A DNA stretch of 64,000 nt from CAYRGG01 sp964423745 (GCA_964423745.1 CAYRGG010000016.1:13543-77542); one strand, 5' to 3'; counted from the first letter of the stretch, positions 42,986-52,452 are shown. Program-made: numbers and translations. The notes: generated by a model from the letters alone, not told the origin.

Positions 42986-44431
42986 ATGAACACAAAAGCC
43001 ATAATGAAAAACTTATACCTAGCCAGCGCTGCTTCGCTTCTACCCTTTGCGGTTATGGGTCAAAGCGGTGTTGTATTAGAGCGAGAAGAAGTCGACCAGG
43101 TCCGTGCCGGTGAACGCTTTGAATACGAAGTCACTATCAAAAACGAAGCTGGCAAGCCGGTCAAAGATGTTAAAATCAACGAATTCATGACTGGCGGTGA
43201 AGCCGGCGGTGAAGGCGAAGATGGCAAGCTGTCCACCACCGTACCGTATTTGGATGTTGGCGAATCAAAGTCGTTTACAATAAAGGGCATTGCACGAGAG
43301 GAAGGCACTATTCAGTCTTGTCTAGGTGTCACCTACACACCTGCCACCTGCGCTGACATTGAGGTGGTAAAACCTGATATTAGTTTAGCCTGCGAAATGG
43401 CCGAACCCAAAACACCCCTGCCAAACGCCGCCGCTGATGTAAACGTGTTTTACGCTTGTGAGTCGGCCCTTGTAACCTGTACAGTCACCAACGAAGGCAG
43501 CGGTGCGAGCGAAGAATCTGAGTTGACATTAAACCTGCCAGAGGATTTGTCGTTGGCGGAAGGTGAGGCGAATACACAGGTAGGCAGTATTGAGCCTGGT
43601 GCCCAGGAAGAGTTTACCTTCGCGCTGAACGCTGATAAAACCGGCGAATTTAACTTAACCCCAAGCCTAAATACCAGTCAAGGTACCGCGGAAGCGCTAC
43701 CGATTAACTTTGAAGTGGTGCAACCAAACCTTGAGCTGGCAGTGCAAGCCCCCGACCAAGAATTTGTCAGCCGTCCAGTAGCTTATGCTGTGCATCTGCG
43801 TAATACGGGTGAGGTACCGGTAACTGATACCAAACTTGCCATTGATCCACCTGACACGCTAGAGAATCTCTCGATTTCTAGTGAAGCTGAAGTAGACGAG
43901 GAAGGCGTTTTCAACTTTGATACCCTCGCCCCTGGCGCAAGCCGCACCGTAAACATCCAAGGGGATGCTGTTGAAGCCGGTGAAGCCAGTCTGCTCGCTA
44001 GAGCATCGGGTTATTGCGCAACCGGGGATGCAGCCGAGCTTGAACGCACGGCAGCCGTTACCTTAGAAGGTGTACCAGCCTTGGTTCTAATCGCTTATGA
44101 CCAAAATGATCCTGTCGTAGTAGGCAATGAAACCACTTACGATATCAAGGTCAAAAACCAAGGTAGTGGCGTTGCCAACGAGGTTAACATCAGCGGTCAA
44201 CTGGGTGATCAGTTTGCATTTATTGAGGGTACGGGCGATTCAGAAGTCACCAACGACGGCACTTCTTTCAATTTTGCACCCATAGCAAGCCTTGAACCAG
44301 GCCAAACGGTAAGCTGGACCATTTCTGCCAAGGCAGAGAATGCTGGCTATGCCCGCCTTAACTTAGATATGAACAGCACCGCCACGAAGCGTAGCATTTC
44401 TGAGCAAGAACCGACCCGTGTTATCGAATAA
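42986..44431 (+). CDS. Secreted protein of DUF11-like Ig repeats, OmcB-like in architecture
   Basis: About 481 residues from the ATG at 42986, which has an AGGGG Shine-Dalgarno; earlier in-frame starts lie outside the signal peptide. The signal ends LLPFAVMG. Four repeats of about 110 residues follow, each with a start such as FEYEVTIKN, ALVTCTVTNEG, AYAVHLRNTGEVPV and TYDIKVKNQGSGVANEV, typical of DUF11/CARDB beta-sandwiches. Repeat order and the ending (SISEQEPTRVIE) resemble chlamydial OmcB (ending VSDTENTHIY as I recall it), but there are few cysteines. It is probably a periplasmic or surface-anchored structural protein. Confidence 0.7.
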   Translation: MNTKAIMKNLYLASAASLLPFAVMGQSGVVLEREEVDQVRAGERFEYEVTIKNEAGKPVKDVKINEFMTGGEAGGEGEDGKLSTTVPYLDVGESKSFTIKGIAREEGTIQSCLGVTYTPATCADIEVVKPDISLACEMAEPKTPLPNAAADVNVFYACESALVTCTVTNEGSGASEESELTLNLPEDLSLAEGEANTQVGSIEPGAQEEFTFALNADKTGEFNLTPSLNTSQGTAEALPINFEVVQPNLELAVQAPDQEFVSRPVAYAVHLRNTGEVPVTDTKLAIDPPDTLENLSISSEAEVDEEGVFNFDTLAPGASRTVNIQGDAVEAGEASLLARASGYCATGDAAELERTAAVTLEGVPALVLIAYDQNDPVVVGNETTYDIKVKNQGSGVANEVNISGQLGDQFAFIEGTGDSEVTNDGTSFNFAPIASLEPGQTVSWTISAKAENAGYARLNLDMNSTATKRSISEQEPTRVIE

Positions 44432-44512
44432 GCAGCCACTGATTGTTGCTGAAACAGATACATGAATATATATTGGGTTTGCAAGGATAATTTTAAAGGA
44501 CAACATTGTCGT

Positions 44513-44547
44513 CTTGTAGCCTAGATGTTTTACATCCGGGCTACAAG
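44513..44547. terminator. Bidirectional terminator between the DUF11 gene and menC
   Basis: CTTGTAGCC (44513-44521) pairs with GGCTACAAG (44539-44547). An inner GATGT/ACATC pair extends the stem. It lies between convergent stops. Confidence 0.78.
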
Positions 44548-44555
44548 CTTCTAGC

Positions 44556-45644
44556 TTAGCAAGCAGGCGCTAGCTTTTTAAGGTGATCATAACGCAGCTG
44601 GCGTCCCTGAAAGTCCACACTACCCACATCAATGTAGCCGTGTCGAGCGAAGAACGGCTCTTTCAATAGATCTTCCCTTAGCCATCGGTAAGTATCTAAA
44701 CCAGTAGCCGTATCCCTGTCGCAAAGAGCTGAGGCAAATCCGGCAAGGGCAGCCAAACCAACTCCCGAATCGAAAACACTGCTGATAACGGCAGTCATAT
44801 TGATCTGATTTGCTAGCTGTACAAACTGCATGGTTTTCCCTAACCCACCTAACATAGCGGGTTTCAATACAAAAGCTGTAACACCCGTAGGGACTTTTAG
44901 CTGAGTAAGTTCACAACCAGACAAGCTTTCATCCAGAGCAACCGGAAGGCCGGTGGTCTCATGGAAAACGGTAACTGCCGACGGGTCCATACAGGGTTCT
45001 TCAATGTACTCGATAGAGCAATTGGCGACTGCTTTACCAAACTGCACTGCGGTGGGTAAATCCCAGCGGCGATTAGCATCCAAACGCAAAACAATATCCT
45101 TGCCAAGGGTTTCCTGGGCTATCTGAACTAACCGAATACCTTCATTTATACTGTGCCGACCCACCTTCAGCTTCACCGTCTTATAGCCCTCTGTACGCAT
45201 CCGTTGTGCTTGCGTTTTGACATCTTCATCCGCCAACCATAAACCGTTAATGGGTAGGCTTTTAGAATAATTAGGATTAAGCCAACCTGCTAAGGTGGTG
45301 GCGCTTTGTGCAGCTAACAAATTAAATAAGGCCATTTCTAAGCCGTAGCGAAGCACACCGTAGAGAGGATAGGGCGCAAAACAGGCCCCTGCTTCAGAGG
45401 GGTCATTGGGCAAAGTGCGCCCCAGCAACTGGGGTTGGATAGTCCAGAACTGACGCACAGACATTGCCAAGCTTTGGGTATGCAAACCTGGCAATGGAGC
45501 TACTTCACCATAGCCCACATGACCATCCCTGCTCCTGAGACAAATGATGAAGCCTTGCCGAGCCTTGACGCTTTGCCCGGCCACGGTGATAGATCGGGTT
45601 AACGGTAATGCGTAACTAAACGCCTCGCAGGCGGTGATCAGCAC
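44556..45644 (-). CDS. menC: o-Succinylbenzoate synthase (enolase superfamily)
   Basis: Dehydrates SHCHC to o-succinylbenzoate in menaquinone synthesis. The 362-residue barrel has the catalytic KLKV (K-x-K motif, about 155-159), metal ligands in RLDANRRW (D), EYIEEPC (E) and VALDESLSG (D), and a second lysine in FVLKPAMLGG. The layout matches MenC and related N-acylamino acid racemases. Its place after menF and menD makes MenC the clear choice. It overlaps menD by seven bases. Confidence 0.93.
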   Translation of the reverse strand: MLITACEAFSYALPLTRSITVAGQSVKARQGFIICLRSRDGHVGYGEVAPLPGLHTQSLAMSVRQFWTIQPQLLGRTLPNDPSEAGACFAPYPLYGVLRYGLEMALFNLLAAQSATTLAGWLNPNYSKSLPINGLWLADEDVKTQAQRMRTEGYKTVKLKVGRHSINEGIRLVQIAQETLGKDIVLRLDANRRWDLPTAVQFGKAVANCSIEYIEEPCMDPSAVTVFHETTGLPVALDESLSGCELTQLKVPTGVTAFVLKPAMLGGLGKTMQFVQLANQINMTAVISSVFDSGVGLAALAGFASALCDRDTATGLDTYRWLREDLLKEPFFARHGYIDVGSVDFQGRQLRYDHLKKLAPAC

Positions 45645-47413
45645 GGAAACTCCTGTTTCAGAGTAGCGACAATTTTCTCTTGCAACTCCCTATGAAGACG
45701 GGCATTTTCCTGACGATCGGTGACTACCTCGATAAGCGTCGCGGTCGTAGCGGCTAACGCTTGGTCATAGGCTACGAGAAACTCCCGAGTGGTGTTGGGC
45801 TTTACATAGGCCAGGCCAAATAGTTGAGCTGCTGCCTTGAAAGACAGATTAGTGGGCGTTGCAAAATAGGTTTCAAAGACATCCGGGAAATTGGCGATGG
45901 GTAGCATGGAAAAAATACCCCCGCCATTGTTGTTGATAACGATAATAACCAGGGGTACAGGACATCTCATGACGAGTTCTAATGAATTGAGGTCGTGGAG
46001 GAGCGCCAAGTCCCCTAAGACGACTGTCACCGGCTTGTGGAGTCCTACGGCAAAACCGCTGGCTGCAGCTACAGTACCATCGATGCCACTAGCGCCGCGG
46101 TTGGCGGCGATTTGTTCAGCGCTGCCAAAGGGGCTGGCGTACATATCCATATCCCGCACTGGCATACTGTTGCCTAACCAGAGCCCTTGATCTGCGGGTA
46201 GACGTTCCGAAACCAAGCGGGCGACGGCGATCTCGCTAAGGGATTGGGATGCGTTGACGGTGGTGGAAACGATGCGATCCACCAAGGCGGATCGGGCCAG
46301 GAAAGCATGATTCCATTCCGGCGCTGGCGAGGGAGTCATGTTATCCAGTAGCGCCTCACAAAAGGCAGCGATATCCGTCTCCAAGTGATGGGTGATGGTA
46401 GAGGACGGATCGTAACGATAGGGATGGTTTTTAACGATGATATGCTGAGGTGGGCATGGTGTCTGCTGAAGATACGCTAGAAAACGTTTAGAGACAAATC
46501 GGCTGCCGATCTGAAGCAGGGTTTCAGGGCGGTGAGTGGCGCAAAAGGCATCCCATAAAAGCAACTGATCATAATAATGCACCACAGACCTAGCGGATTG
46601 GCTGAGGCGTAGACCTGAAGCGACATCCACAAAGGCTGGCCACTTTAGTACCGCAAGCAGGTGTTTAACACTGCGCCGTTCGGCCTCGTTATTGAGCCGT
46701 CCTATGGCGATGAGACCGTTGCGGGTTCCTTGTAACAGCGTCTTTACCTGCTGAACTTGGTGGTCAGCGGGTTGCCGTGTTAAAGGTAAATATTCGGTAA
46801 ACGGTTTATTAGTAGTTCGCCAAGCGGCTAAGGTTGTTAAATAGCCTTCGTCATCCGATGTCTCCCCAGAGGGCACTAGCGGTTCACGATAGGGGCAGTT
46901 GACATGCACTGGGCCCGACGGTGTGGCGCAGGCTTGATAAAGCGCCTGATCGACGGCGCTCAGTAATGTGGCCGCTGCAATGACAGGATCAGGACAGGGT
47001 AAATTTACATGCCACTTGGCATAAGCACCAAATAAGGCACTTTGACGAATAGTTTGATTGGCCCCCGTGTCCTGTAACTCCGGCGGTCGGTCTGCAGACA
47101 GGATCAGCATGGGAAGCCGATCCATAGCGGCTTCTACTACCGCTGGGTAATAGTGGGCGGCAGCGCTCCCCGAGGTACACACTAGCACAGCAGGCTTACC
47201 CATGGCGCGGGCATAGCCCAAAGCATGAAACGCCGCGCCGCGCTCATCGTGGCAAATTATAGTTCTAGCGTGGTTATGACGAGCAATGGCCAGGGTCAAC
47301 GGGGTAGACCGAGAACCCGGTGAAAGACAGAAATAATGGCTGCCGTTTCTAATCAGTTCCTCAATCAGCAAAGCTCCCCAGAGGGTGTTTATATCACTCG
47401 TCTGCAACGGCAT
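45638..47413 (-). CDS. menD: SEPHCHC synthase MenD
   Basis: Thiamine-diphosphate enzyme that adds 2-oxoglutarate to isochorismate. At 591 residues it is near the usual length. SPGSRSTPLTLAIARH in the N-terminus is diagnostic, with CTSGSAAAHYYPAV following. GDLALLHDLNSLELV is the ThDP/Mg-binding block, with NNNGGGIFSMLP after it. It starts 20 bp inside menF and overlaps menC, so menF-D-C is one operon. Confidence 0.96.
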   Translation of the reverse strand: MPLQTSDINTLWGALLIEELIRNGSHYFCLSPGSRSTPLTLAIARHNHARTIICHDERGAAFHALGYARAMGKPAVLVCTSGSAAAHYYPAVVEAAMDRLPMLILSADRPPELQDTGANQTIRQSALFGAYAKWHVNLPCPDPVIAAATLLSAVDQALYQACATPSGPVHVNCPYREPLVPSGETSDDEGYLTTLAAWRTTNKPFTEYLPLTRQPADHQVQQVKTLLQGTRNGLIAIGRLNNEAERRSVKHLLAVLKWPAFVDVASGLRLSQSARSVVHYYDQLLLWDAFCATHRPETLLQIGSRFVSKRFLAYLQQTPCPPQHIIVKNHPYRYDPSSTITHHLETDIAAFCEALLDNMTPSPAPEWNHAFLARSALVDRIVSTTVNASQSLSEIAVARLVSERLPADQGLWLGNSMPVRDMDMYASPFGSAEQIAANRGASGIDGTVAAASGFAVGLHKPVTVVLGDLALLHDLNSLELVMRCPVPLVIIVINNNGGGIFSMLPIANFPDVFETYFATPTNLSFKAAAQLFGLAYVKPNTTREFLVAYDQALAATTATLIEVVTDRQENARLHRELQEKIVATLKQEFPC

Positions 47414-48869
47414 GGAATCCGACGTTTCTATGCAAACCCAGCGCCTGCATAAAAATGCTGATTTTAGTTTCTAACTCGTCCCATTCCAACTGTGGCACCG
47501 ATCCAGGCACCACCCCTGCCCCTGCGAATAGGCTCATGGAGGTTCCGTTGATAATGGCGGAACGAATGCCTACGGCAAACTCCGCCGCATCATGGCCTAT
47601 CCAACCCACGGGGCCAGCAAACCAACCCCGGTCGAAGGGTTCTAGTTGAGTGATTGTTTGCAGGGCTTGCTGCCTTGGCAATCCCCCCACCGCGGGTGTG
47701 GGGTGCAATAGTCTCAATAAATCTAGATCCGAGATTTCGGCACTCAGTTGACCACTGACAGGCGTATAAAGATGCTGGACACGGGATTGCTTTAACAAAC
47801 GTGGTTCCTGACCAACCACCAGGTCATGACAATATTTTGCCAATAAAGACTGGATATCGTTACGCACGATCACATGCTCATGGCGTTCCTTTTCATTGCG
47901 CAATAATTTAGCCCCCAAGACTTTATCCTCCAGGGACGTTTTTCCCCGTGGACAAGTACCCGCCACCGCCTCGCTTGCAATAAAACGGCGTTCTCTTTTA
48001 TAGAGACGTTCCGGCGTCGCACCCACAAACGCATAACCTGCCTGGGGTTGAAAATAAAAATGGTAGGCGTTGGGTTCAATAACTTTTAGCCGCTGGAGTA
48101 ACAAAGGGATCTTTGGTGCCACATGGAAAGTCAATAACGTATTACGTCCCAGTACGATCTTACTGATTGCCCCCGTGCTTAGGGTTGTTAAAGCAGACTC
48201 CACTGACCGACACCACCCTGTTCGGTCTGGAATATCTTCCCGGTATCCCAGTAAAGTCGCTGGGTTTGTATCGAAAAATGGCTGACTGACGGAAATGTCT
48301 TGTAATGCTGACAGGGTTGCCTGCAGTTGCTGATGCACAGGTTGCGAGGACTGTAAATGTACATTACACGCCAAATAGGTACCTAGGCTATCAGCCACCA
48401 ACTCCACCTGGGGTAACAGAAAAAAACCGGCGCCATAGGGTAGCCAACGTTGATCTGGTGACGTCTGACCATTGAAGCGCAGACCGCCGTAGTAACGCAC
48501 GTTTTCTATAGGATAATTGAGCTGCTGGTTAAGTACATGTATGTTGAAGGCGTAATCCTTGGCGGAGTCACAGGTTACTTTGTCGGCGCAACCGATACCG
48601 GCCATTTCAAAGCCACGTTGCCGATCAGACCAATACACTTGCGTAGCCTGTTTCTGCCTACTCAACCACTCTAAAGGGGAGCAACCCACCACGGGCATTT
48701 CTAAGCGGATAATAGATTTAACTGATCCCAGCTTTTCTACGCTGAGGTCAGAGGCGAGCAGTTGATGCAGTTGCTCCAGCAGAAAATGCTTGGCGACGCT
48801 GAGAGATACAGCCGATGTTGCAGGACAGTTCACGAAGGCTCTATTTTTTCGAGTAAATAACGTTTGCAA
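47394..48869 (-). CDS. menF: Isochorismate synthase MenF
   Basis: Converts chorismate to isochorismate, the committed step to menaquinone. 491 residues from a TTG start. Conserved blocks: KIVLGRNTLLTFH, YHFYFQPQAGYAFVGATPERL, SEAVAGTCPRG (Mg-binding), HLYTPVSGQL, and a C-terminal GPVGWIGHDAAEFAVGIRSA. It may start at GTG 48833 instead. Whether menB, menE and menH lie elsewhere cannot be told from this window. Confidence 0.94.
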   Translation of the reverse strand: MQTLFTRKNRAFVNCPATSAVSLSVAKHFLLEQLHQLLASDLSVEKLGSVKSIIRLEMPVVGCSPLEWLSRQKQATQVYWSDRQRGFEMAGIGCADKVTCDSAKDYAFNIHVLNQQLNYPIENVRYYGGLRFNGQTSPDQRWLPYGAGFFLLPQVELVADSLGTYLACNVHLQSSQPVHQQLQATLSALQDISVSQPFFDTNPATLLGYREDIPDRTGWCRSVESALTTLSTGAISKIVLGRNTLLTFHVAPKIPLLLQRLKVIEPNAYHFYFQPQAGYAFVGATPERLYKRERRFIASEAVAGTCPRGKTSLEDKVLGAKLLRNEKERHEHVIVRNDIQSLLAKYCHDLVVGQEPRLLKQSRVQHLYTPVSGQLSAEISDLDLLRLLHPTPAVGGLPRQQALQTITQLEPFDRGWFAGPVGWIGHDAAEFAVGIRSAIINGTSMSLFAGAGVVPGSVPQLEWDELETKISIFMQALGLHRNVGFHAVADE

Positions 48870-49104
48870 GGATAATTAGCTTTCCGTAAGGGTTTTTCCA
48901 AGTACATCGAAGCATAGCGCTGCTCACCACCAGGTTCAATGCAGAATAACTATAAAAGAGTTGCTACTTTAATGAAATCTGCCTTGCCAATACCTAAGCT
49001 GGCGCAAATCGTAGCTTACTCTTCGCCATTGCAATCCCTCGTATCTCTGCTATTTGAAGAACATGACTGCGTTTTACGTCGCAGTCCTAAAACAAAGGGT
49101 TACC

Positions 49105-49896
49105 ATGTATCTAGAAACCATTACTCATTATCCTACGGGTGAAACCAAATCGACTCCACTGGTGTTTGTACACGGAGCCTTTGCTGCTGCAGAAATCTGG
49201 GATGTGCATTTCTTACCTTACTTTGCTCAACACGGCTATCAAGCTCATGCCTTAAGTCTGCGTGGACACGGCGCCAGCGAGGGCCGAGCTAAGCTGCATC
49301 ATTGGAAACTGGCAGATTATGTCGCCGACTTGACTGAAACCCTTCGGGACTTGCCGAATGCCCCTATATTGATAGGTCATTCCATGGGCGGCATGGTTGT
49401 GCAAAAATACATAGAATCCCACCCGGCAGTCGGGGTGGTCTTGATGGCTTCTGTACCACCCCAGGGTATCTTGGCGTCCCTCTGGGGTATGACCGTCAGC
49501 AACCCACTTTTGCTCTATAAAATTACCTTGATTCAGTCTTTTGGCGCTTCCTTTGCTGATATGACAACATTGCGGGAAGCGATGTTCTCCAACAATACCC
49601 CCGACACTTGTCTTGCCCAGTATTTACCCAACATGCAGGAAGAATCAAACCGGGTAACTTTGGACATGTTGGGCTGGGATCCACTTCGGTTGCTCCCTCG
49701 CCGTGGCTTACCCATGCTCGTTATGGGGGCAGCCCAGGATGCTTTTTTTTCTACCGGTTTGATGCACAGCATCGCCCGACATTACCACGCCGAAGTGGTG
49801 ATTGTGCCAGAGATAGCCCACGCAATGATGCTAGAAGCCAACTGGCAACAAGCCGCTGAACCCTTGTTACATTGGTTAACTCATAAAGTAGGTTAG
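49105..49896 (+). CDS. Alpha/beta hydrolase
   Basis: About 263 residues from ATG 49105, whose AAAGGG Shine-Dalgarno is better than that of a TTG at 49054. The fold is clear: FVHGAFAAAEIWDV (oxyanion loop), SLRGHGASEG, nucleophile elbow IGHSMGG (serine at about 97), late acid in MGAAQDAFF and histidine in PEIAHAMM. The enzyme is probably an esterase or lipase. It is divergent from menF, but SHCHC synthase (MenH) features are not evident. Confidence 0.85.
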   Translation: MYLETITHYPTGETKSTPLVFVHGAFAAAEIWDVHFLPYFAQHGYQAHALSLRGHGASEGRAKLHHWKLADYVADLTETLRDLPNAPILIGHSMGGMVVQKYIESHPAVGVVLMASVPPQGILASLWGMTVSNPLLLYKITLIQSFGASFADMTTLREAMFSNNTPDTCLAQYLPNMQEESNRVTLDMLGWDPLRLLPRRGLPMLVMGAAQDAFFSTGLMHSIARHYHAEVVIVPEIAHAMMLEANWQQAAEPLLHWLTHKVG

Positions 49897-49955
49897 AGGT
49901 CAACGGTCACTTACCCCTAAGCACTATGGTATGATGAGCTAAAATTTCATGTTCC

Positions 49956-49973
49956 TTAAGAAGCTGTTTTAAA
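49956..49973 (+). repeat. Solo repeat end that also supplies the mcl Shine-Dalgarno context
   Basis: TTAAGAAGCTGTTTTAAA matches the terminal inverted repeat of the element at 56636-56785. It is directly followed by GGAG and then the mcl ATG 8-14 bp on. So a repeat relic lies at the ribosome-binding region of the next gene. Confidence 0.5.
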
Positions 49974-49986
49974 GGAGTCACTGCGT

Positions 49987-51039
49987 ATGCTGCTCAGTCC
50001 ACGCACTTTTTTTAAACCAAAGGTAATCGGTGCTCCAGATCCTGTTCGCGAGATTCCCGCGAAACCCTCTCGTATGATCCATTTCTTCGATCCCAGCAAT
50101 CCTAAGATGGCCGCCAAGGCCGGTGATATTGCTAAAAAGGTGGATATCTTATTGGGTAATTTGGAAGATGCGGTGCCCATCGACCGCAAAGAAGCCGCTC
50201 GGGAGGGGCTTATCAAGATTGGCAAAGACGCCGATTTTGGTAGTACCCAGTTGTGGACCCGCGTCAATAGCCTAGATAGCCCTTGGTTCTTGGATGATTT
50301 ATTGCGTTTGGTAGGGGAAATTGGCGATAAATTAGATGTCATTATGCTGCCCAAGATTCAGGGACCCTGGGACATTTATTTTGTCGATCAGTTGCTTGCG
50401 CAGTTAGAAGCCAAAGCCGGTCTAAAACAACCTATTCTCGTACATGCCATTTTGGAAACCGCGTTGGGTGTCGCCAATGTGGAAGAGATCGCCAACGCGA
50501 GTCCTCGGATGCAGGGCATGAGCTTAGGCCCCGCGGATTTGGCCGCCTCACGGCGTATGAAAACCACCCGGGTAGGTGGCGGCCATCCGGGCTATCTGGT
50601 GCGTACTGATCCCGACTCGGACAATCCCGACGCGCCCCGGGCCACGGCCCAGCAGGACCTGTGGCACTACACCATTGGCCGTATGGTGGACGCCTGCGCG
50701 GCGGTGGGCGCATTGCCCTTCTACGGTCCGTTTGGGGCTATCAATGACCCGGTGGGCTGTGAAGATCAATTTCGCAATGCGTTTCTGATGGGTTGCGTAG
50801 GTACCTGGACGTTACATCCCAATCAAATCGCCATTGCCAAACGGGTGTTTAGTCCACCCCCAGAAGAGGTTGCTTGGGCTAAGCGAGTCATCGAAGCCAT
50901 GCCCGACGGCAGCGGCACCGTGATGATGGATGGCAAAATGCAGGATGATGCCACCTATAAACAGTGCGTCGTGATGGTGGATTTAGCCAAACTTATCGCT
51001 GAGCGGGATGCGGAGTATCGGGAATTATACGGGTTTTGA
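49987..51039 (+). CDS. mcl: Malyl-CoA/beta-methylmalyl-CoA lyase
   Basis: A CitE-like (HpcH/HpaI-type) CoA-ester lyase of 350 residues. It would cleave malyl-CoA to acetyl-CoA and glyoxylate, and/or methylmalyl-CoA to propionyl-CoA and glyoxylate. Family blocks are DILLGNLEDAVPIDRKEAAR, LDVIMLPKIQGPWDIYFVDQ, MQGMSLGPADLAASRRMKTT and EAMPDGSGTVMMDGKMQDDA. Length and blocks agree with the Chloroflexus-type enzyme of the 3-hydroxypropionate cycle, but no partner genes are here. It stands alone with an AAAGGAG Shine-Dalgarno. Confidence 0.9.
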   Translation: MLLSPRTFFKPKVIGAPDPVREIPAKPSRMIHFFDPSNPKMAAKAGDIAKKVDILLGNLEDAVPIDRKEAAREGLIKIGKDADFGSTQLWTRVNSLDSPWFLDDLLRLVGEIGDKLDVIMLPKIQGPWDIYFVDQLLAQLEAKAGLKQPILVHAILETALGVANVEEIANASPRMQGMSLGPADLAASRRMKTTRVGGGHPGYLVRTDPDSDNPDAPRATAQQDLWHYTIGRMVDACAAVGALPFYGPFGAINDPVGCEDQFRNAFLMGCVGTWTLHPNQIAIAKRVFSPPPEEVAWAKRVIEAMPDGSGTVMMDGKMQDDATYKQCVVMVDLAKLIAERDAEYRELYGF

Positions 51040-51061
51040 TGGTTTAGTCAGTCAGGTATGG

Positions 51062-51089
51062 ATTATCCCCAGCTTGAGCTGGGGATAAT
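51062..51089. terminator. Bidirectional terminator between mcl and the porin gene
   Basis: ATTATCCCCAGC (51062-51073) and GCTGGGGATAAT (51078-51089) form a perfect 12-bp stem with a TTGA loop between convergent genes. Confidence 0.82.
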
Positions 51090-51099
51090 AGCTTGACCC

Positions 51100-52452
51100 T
51101 TACCAGGTGACTTGAGCCCGTGCTTGATAGATACTGAAATCTTCGTCGTCGTTTATGCCTCCCTCCACATCTGCATAGATGTAATTCAGCATAAAGCGGA
51201 TATTTTCGTTAACGTACCAGTTCAAGCCTAAGGTGATGTTATCTTCACGACCCCCTTCGATATCGCCATCGTTTAAGGCGATTTGACTGTAACGCAATCC
51301 CACTTCCCAAGCACCAATACCGCCAGCACCGAATGGGTTATTGGGTTCGATAATGTCGAAGGAGCCGTCTTCGGGAGCATAGGGGCGCGATTCACCGGTT
51401 AACACGTAGCTTCCATAGAGATACCAACCGTCAAAATCAGCATCTTCATCGCTGCTCACGTCGGTGTAGATGTATTCTGCCTGGGCGGAAAAAGGGCCAA
51501 AAACAGCAGCGGTTTCAAAACCCAGCCGATAAAAATCATCCACCCCCTCGATAGTGCCCGTATCCACTAGCCGCTCGTCGGTGACGTGGGATTCTGGACG
51601 GGCTCGAAATCGCAATTCATCGTTGTCGTCGGGTTCTCGGTAGGCGAAGGAACCCCCCACATGGACAAGTTGCGTCTCTGTAAAAATAGGGGCAAAGGTA
51701 CCCCGGACGCTGAGTCCCCAACCTTCATCGGTTTCTCCGTCTTCATTGCTATCGGGACCTTCGCTGAAGAGACCGGCGCCAAAGCTCCAGTTGTCCTCGT
51801 CTCCATAGGTGGATACACCGATACCTAAACTGCGGCCCGGTGAAAAGGCATTTGGCAACGCCCGTTCCATAAAAGTGGTGTCGTTGGAGCTGGTTAATTC
51901 TTCTAAACTAAAAAATTCTTTAAATTGCCCGAGGGTAACCACAACGGGCTCAAAACCAGTATAGCGAAGATAGGCATCGCGAATGCCATCCGACGCGGAA
52001 TCCATTAGATCGTATTGCAGTCGATACTGCCAAACATCGCGTATCTTACCGCGAATGGAGATACGGGCGCGGCGGAACTCAGTGCCATCACCCAATTCTG
52101 TCTCATCCTGGTCGTAAAGGGCACCGTCCACCAACACACGGCCGTTTAAGCGAAATTGATAGGCGCCATCGCTGGATTCTATTCGTAACCCTCCATCGGT
52201 GCTGGCCTTGAATTCTTGTTCTCCGGATTCTTCGGGCGCAACCTCAACGCCTTGTTGTTGAGCAGCTAATGCCTCGTCCCTCAGACGTTCATATTCAGCA
52301 TCACTGATAGACCCATTTTCTCTTAATACCTCGATTAATTCCAACATTTGTTCATGGGCGTCGACGACTGGATGATAGATCAATCCAGCACAGCTCATAA
52401 GAGCCATACCCATGATGGGCCTGACGACACGGTTAGGTAACTTGGCTGACAT
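51100..52452 (-). CDS. OprO/OprP-type outer-membrane porin
   Basis: 450 residues with a signal peptide (MGMALMSCAGLIYH region), a short coiled-coil (EQMLELIEVLRENGSISDAE, about 33-60) and a beta-barrel that starts at FRLNGRVLVDGALYDQ. FRRARISIRGKIRDVWQYRL and EPVVVTLGQFKEFFSLEEL are typical of phosphate-selective porins O and P. The barrel ends in aromatic YQARAQVTW. The true solute is unknown. A GGGGG Shine-Dalgarno precedes the ATG. Confidence 0.9.
   Translation of the reverse strand: MSAKLPNRVVRPIMGMALMSCAGLIYHPVVDAHEQMLELIEVLRENGSISDAEYERLRDEALAAQQQGVEVAPEESGEQEFKASTDGGLRIESSDGAYQFRLNGRVLVDGALYDQDETELGDGTEFRRARISIRGKIRDVWQYRLQYDLMDSASDGIRDAYLRYTGFEPVVVTLGQFKEFFSLEELTSSNDTTFMERALPNAFSPGRSLGIGVSTYGDEDNWSFGAGLFSEGPDSNEDGETDEGWGLSVRGTFAPIFTETQLVHVGGSFAYREPDDNDELRFRARPESHVTDERLVDTGTIEGVDDFYRLGFETAAVFGPFSAQAEYIYTDVSSDEDADFDGWYLYGSYVLTGESRPYAPEDGSFDIIEPNNPFGAGGIGAWEVGLRYSQIALNDGDIEGGREDNITLGLNWYVNENIRFMLNYIYADVEGGINDDEDFSIYQARAQVTW

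Noticed and set aside
49105..49896. Alpha/beta hydrolase as MenH
   Set aside because: It is divergent from the men operon and shows only generic hydrolase motifs, not MenH-specific ones.
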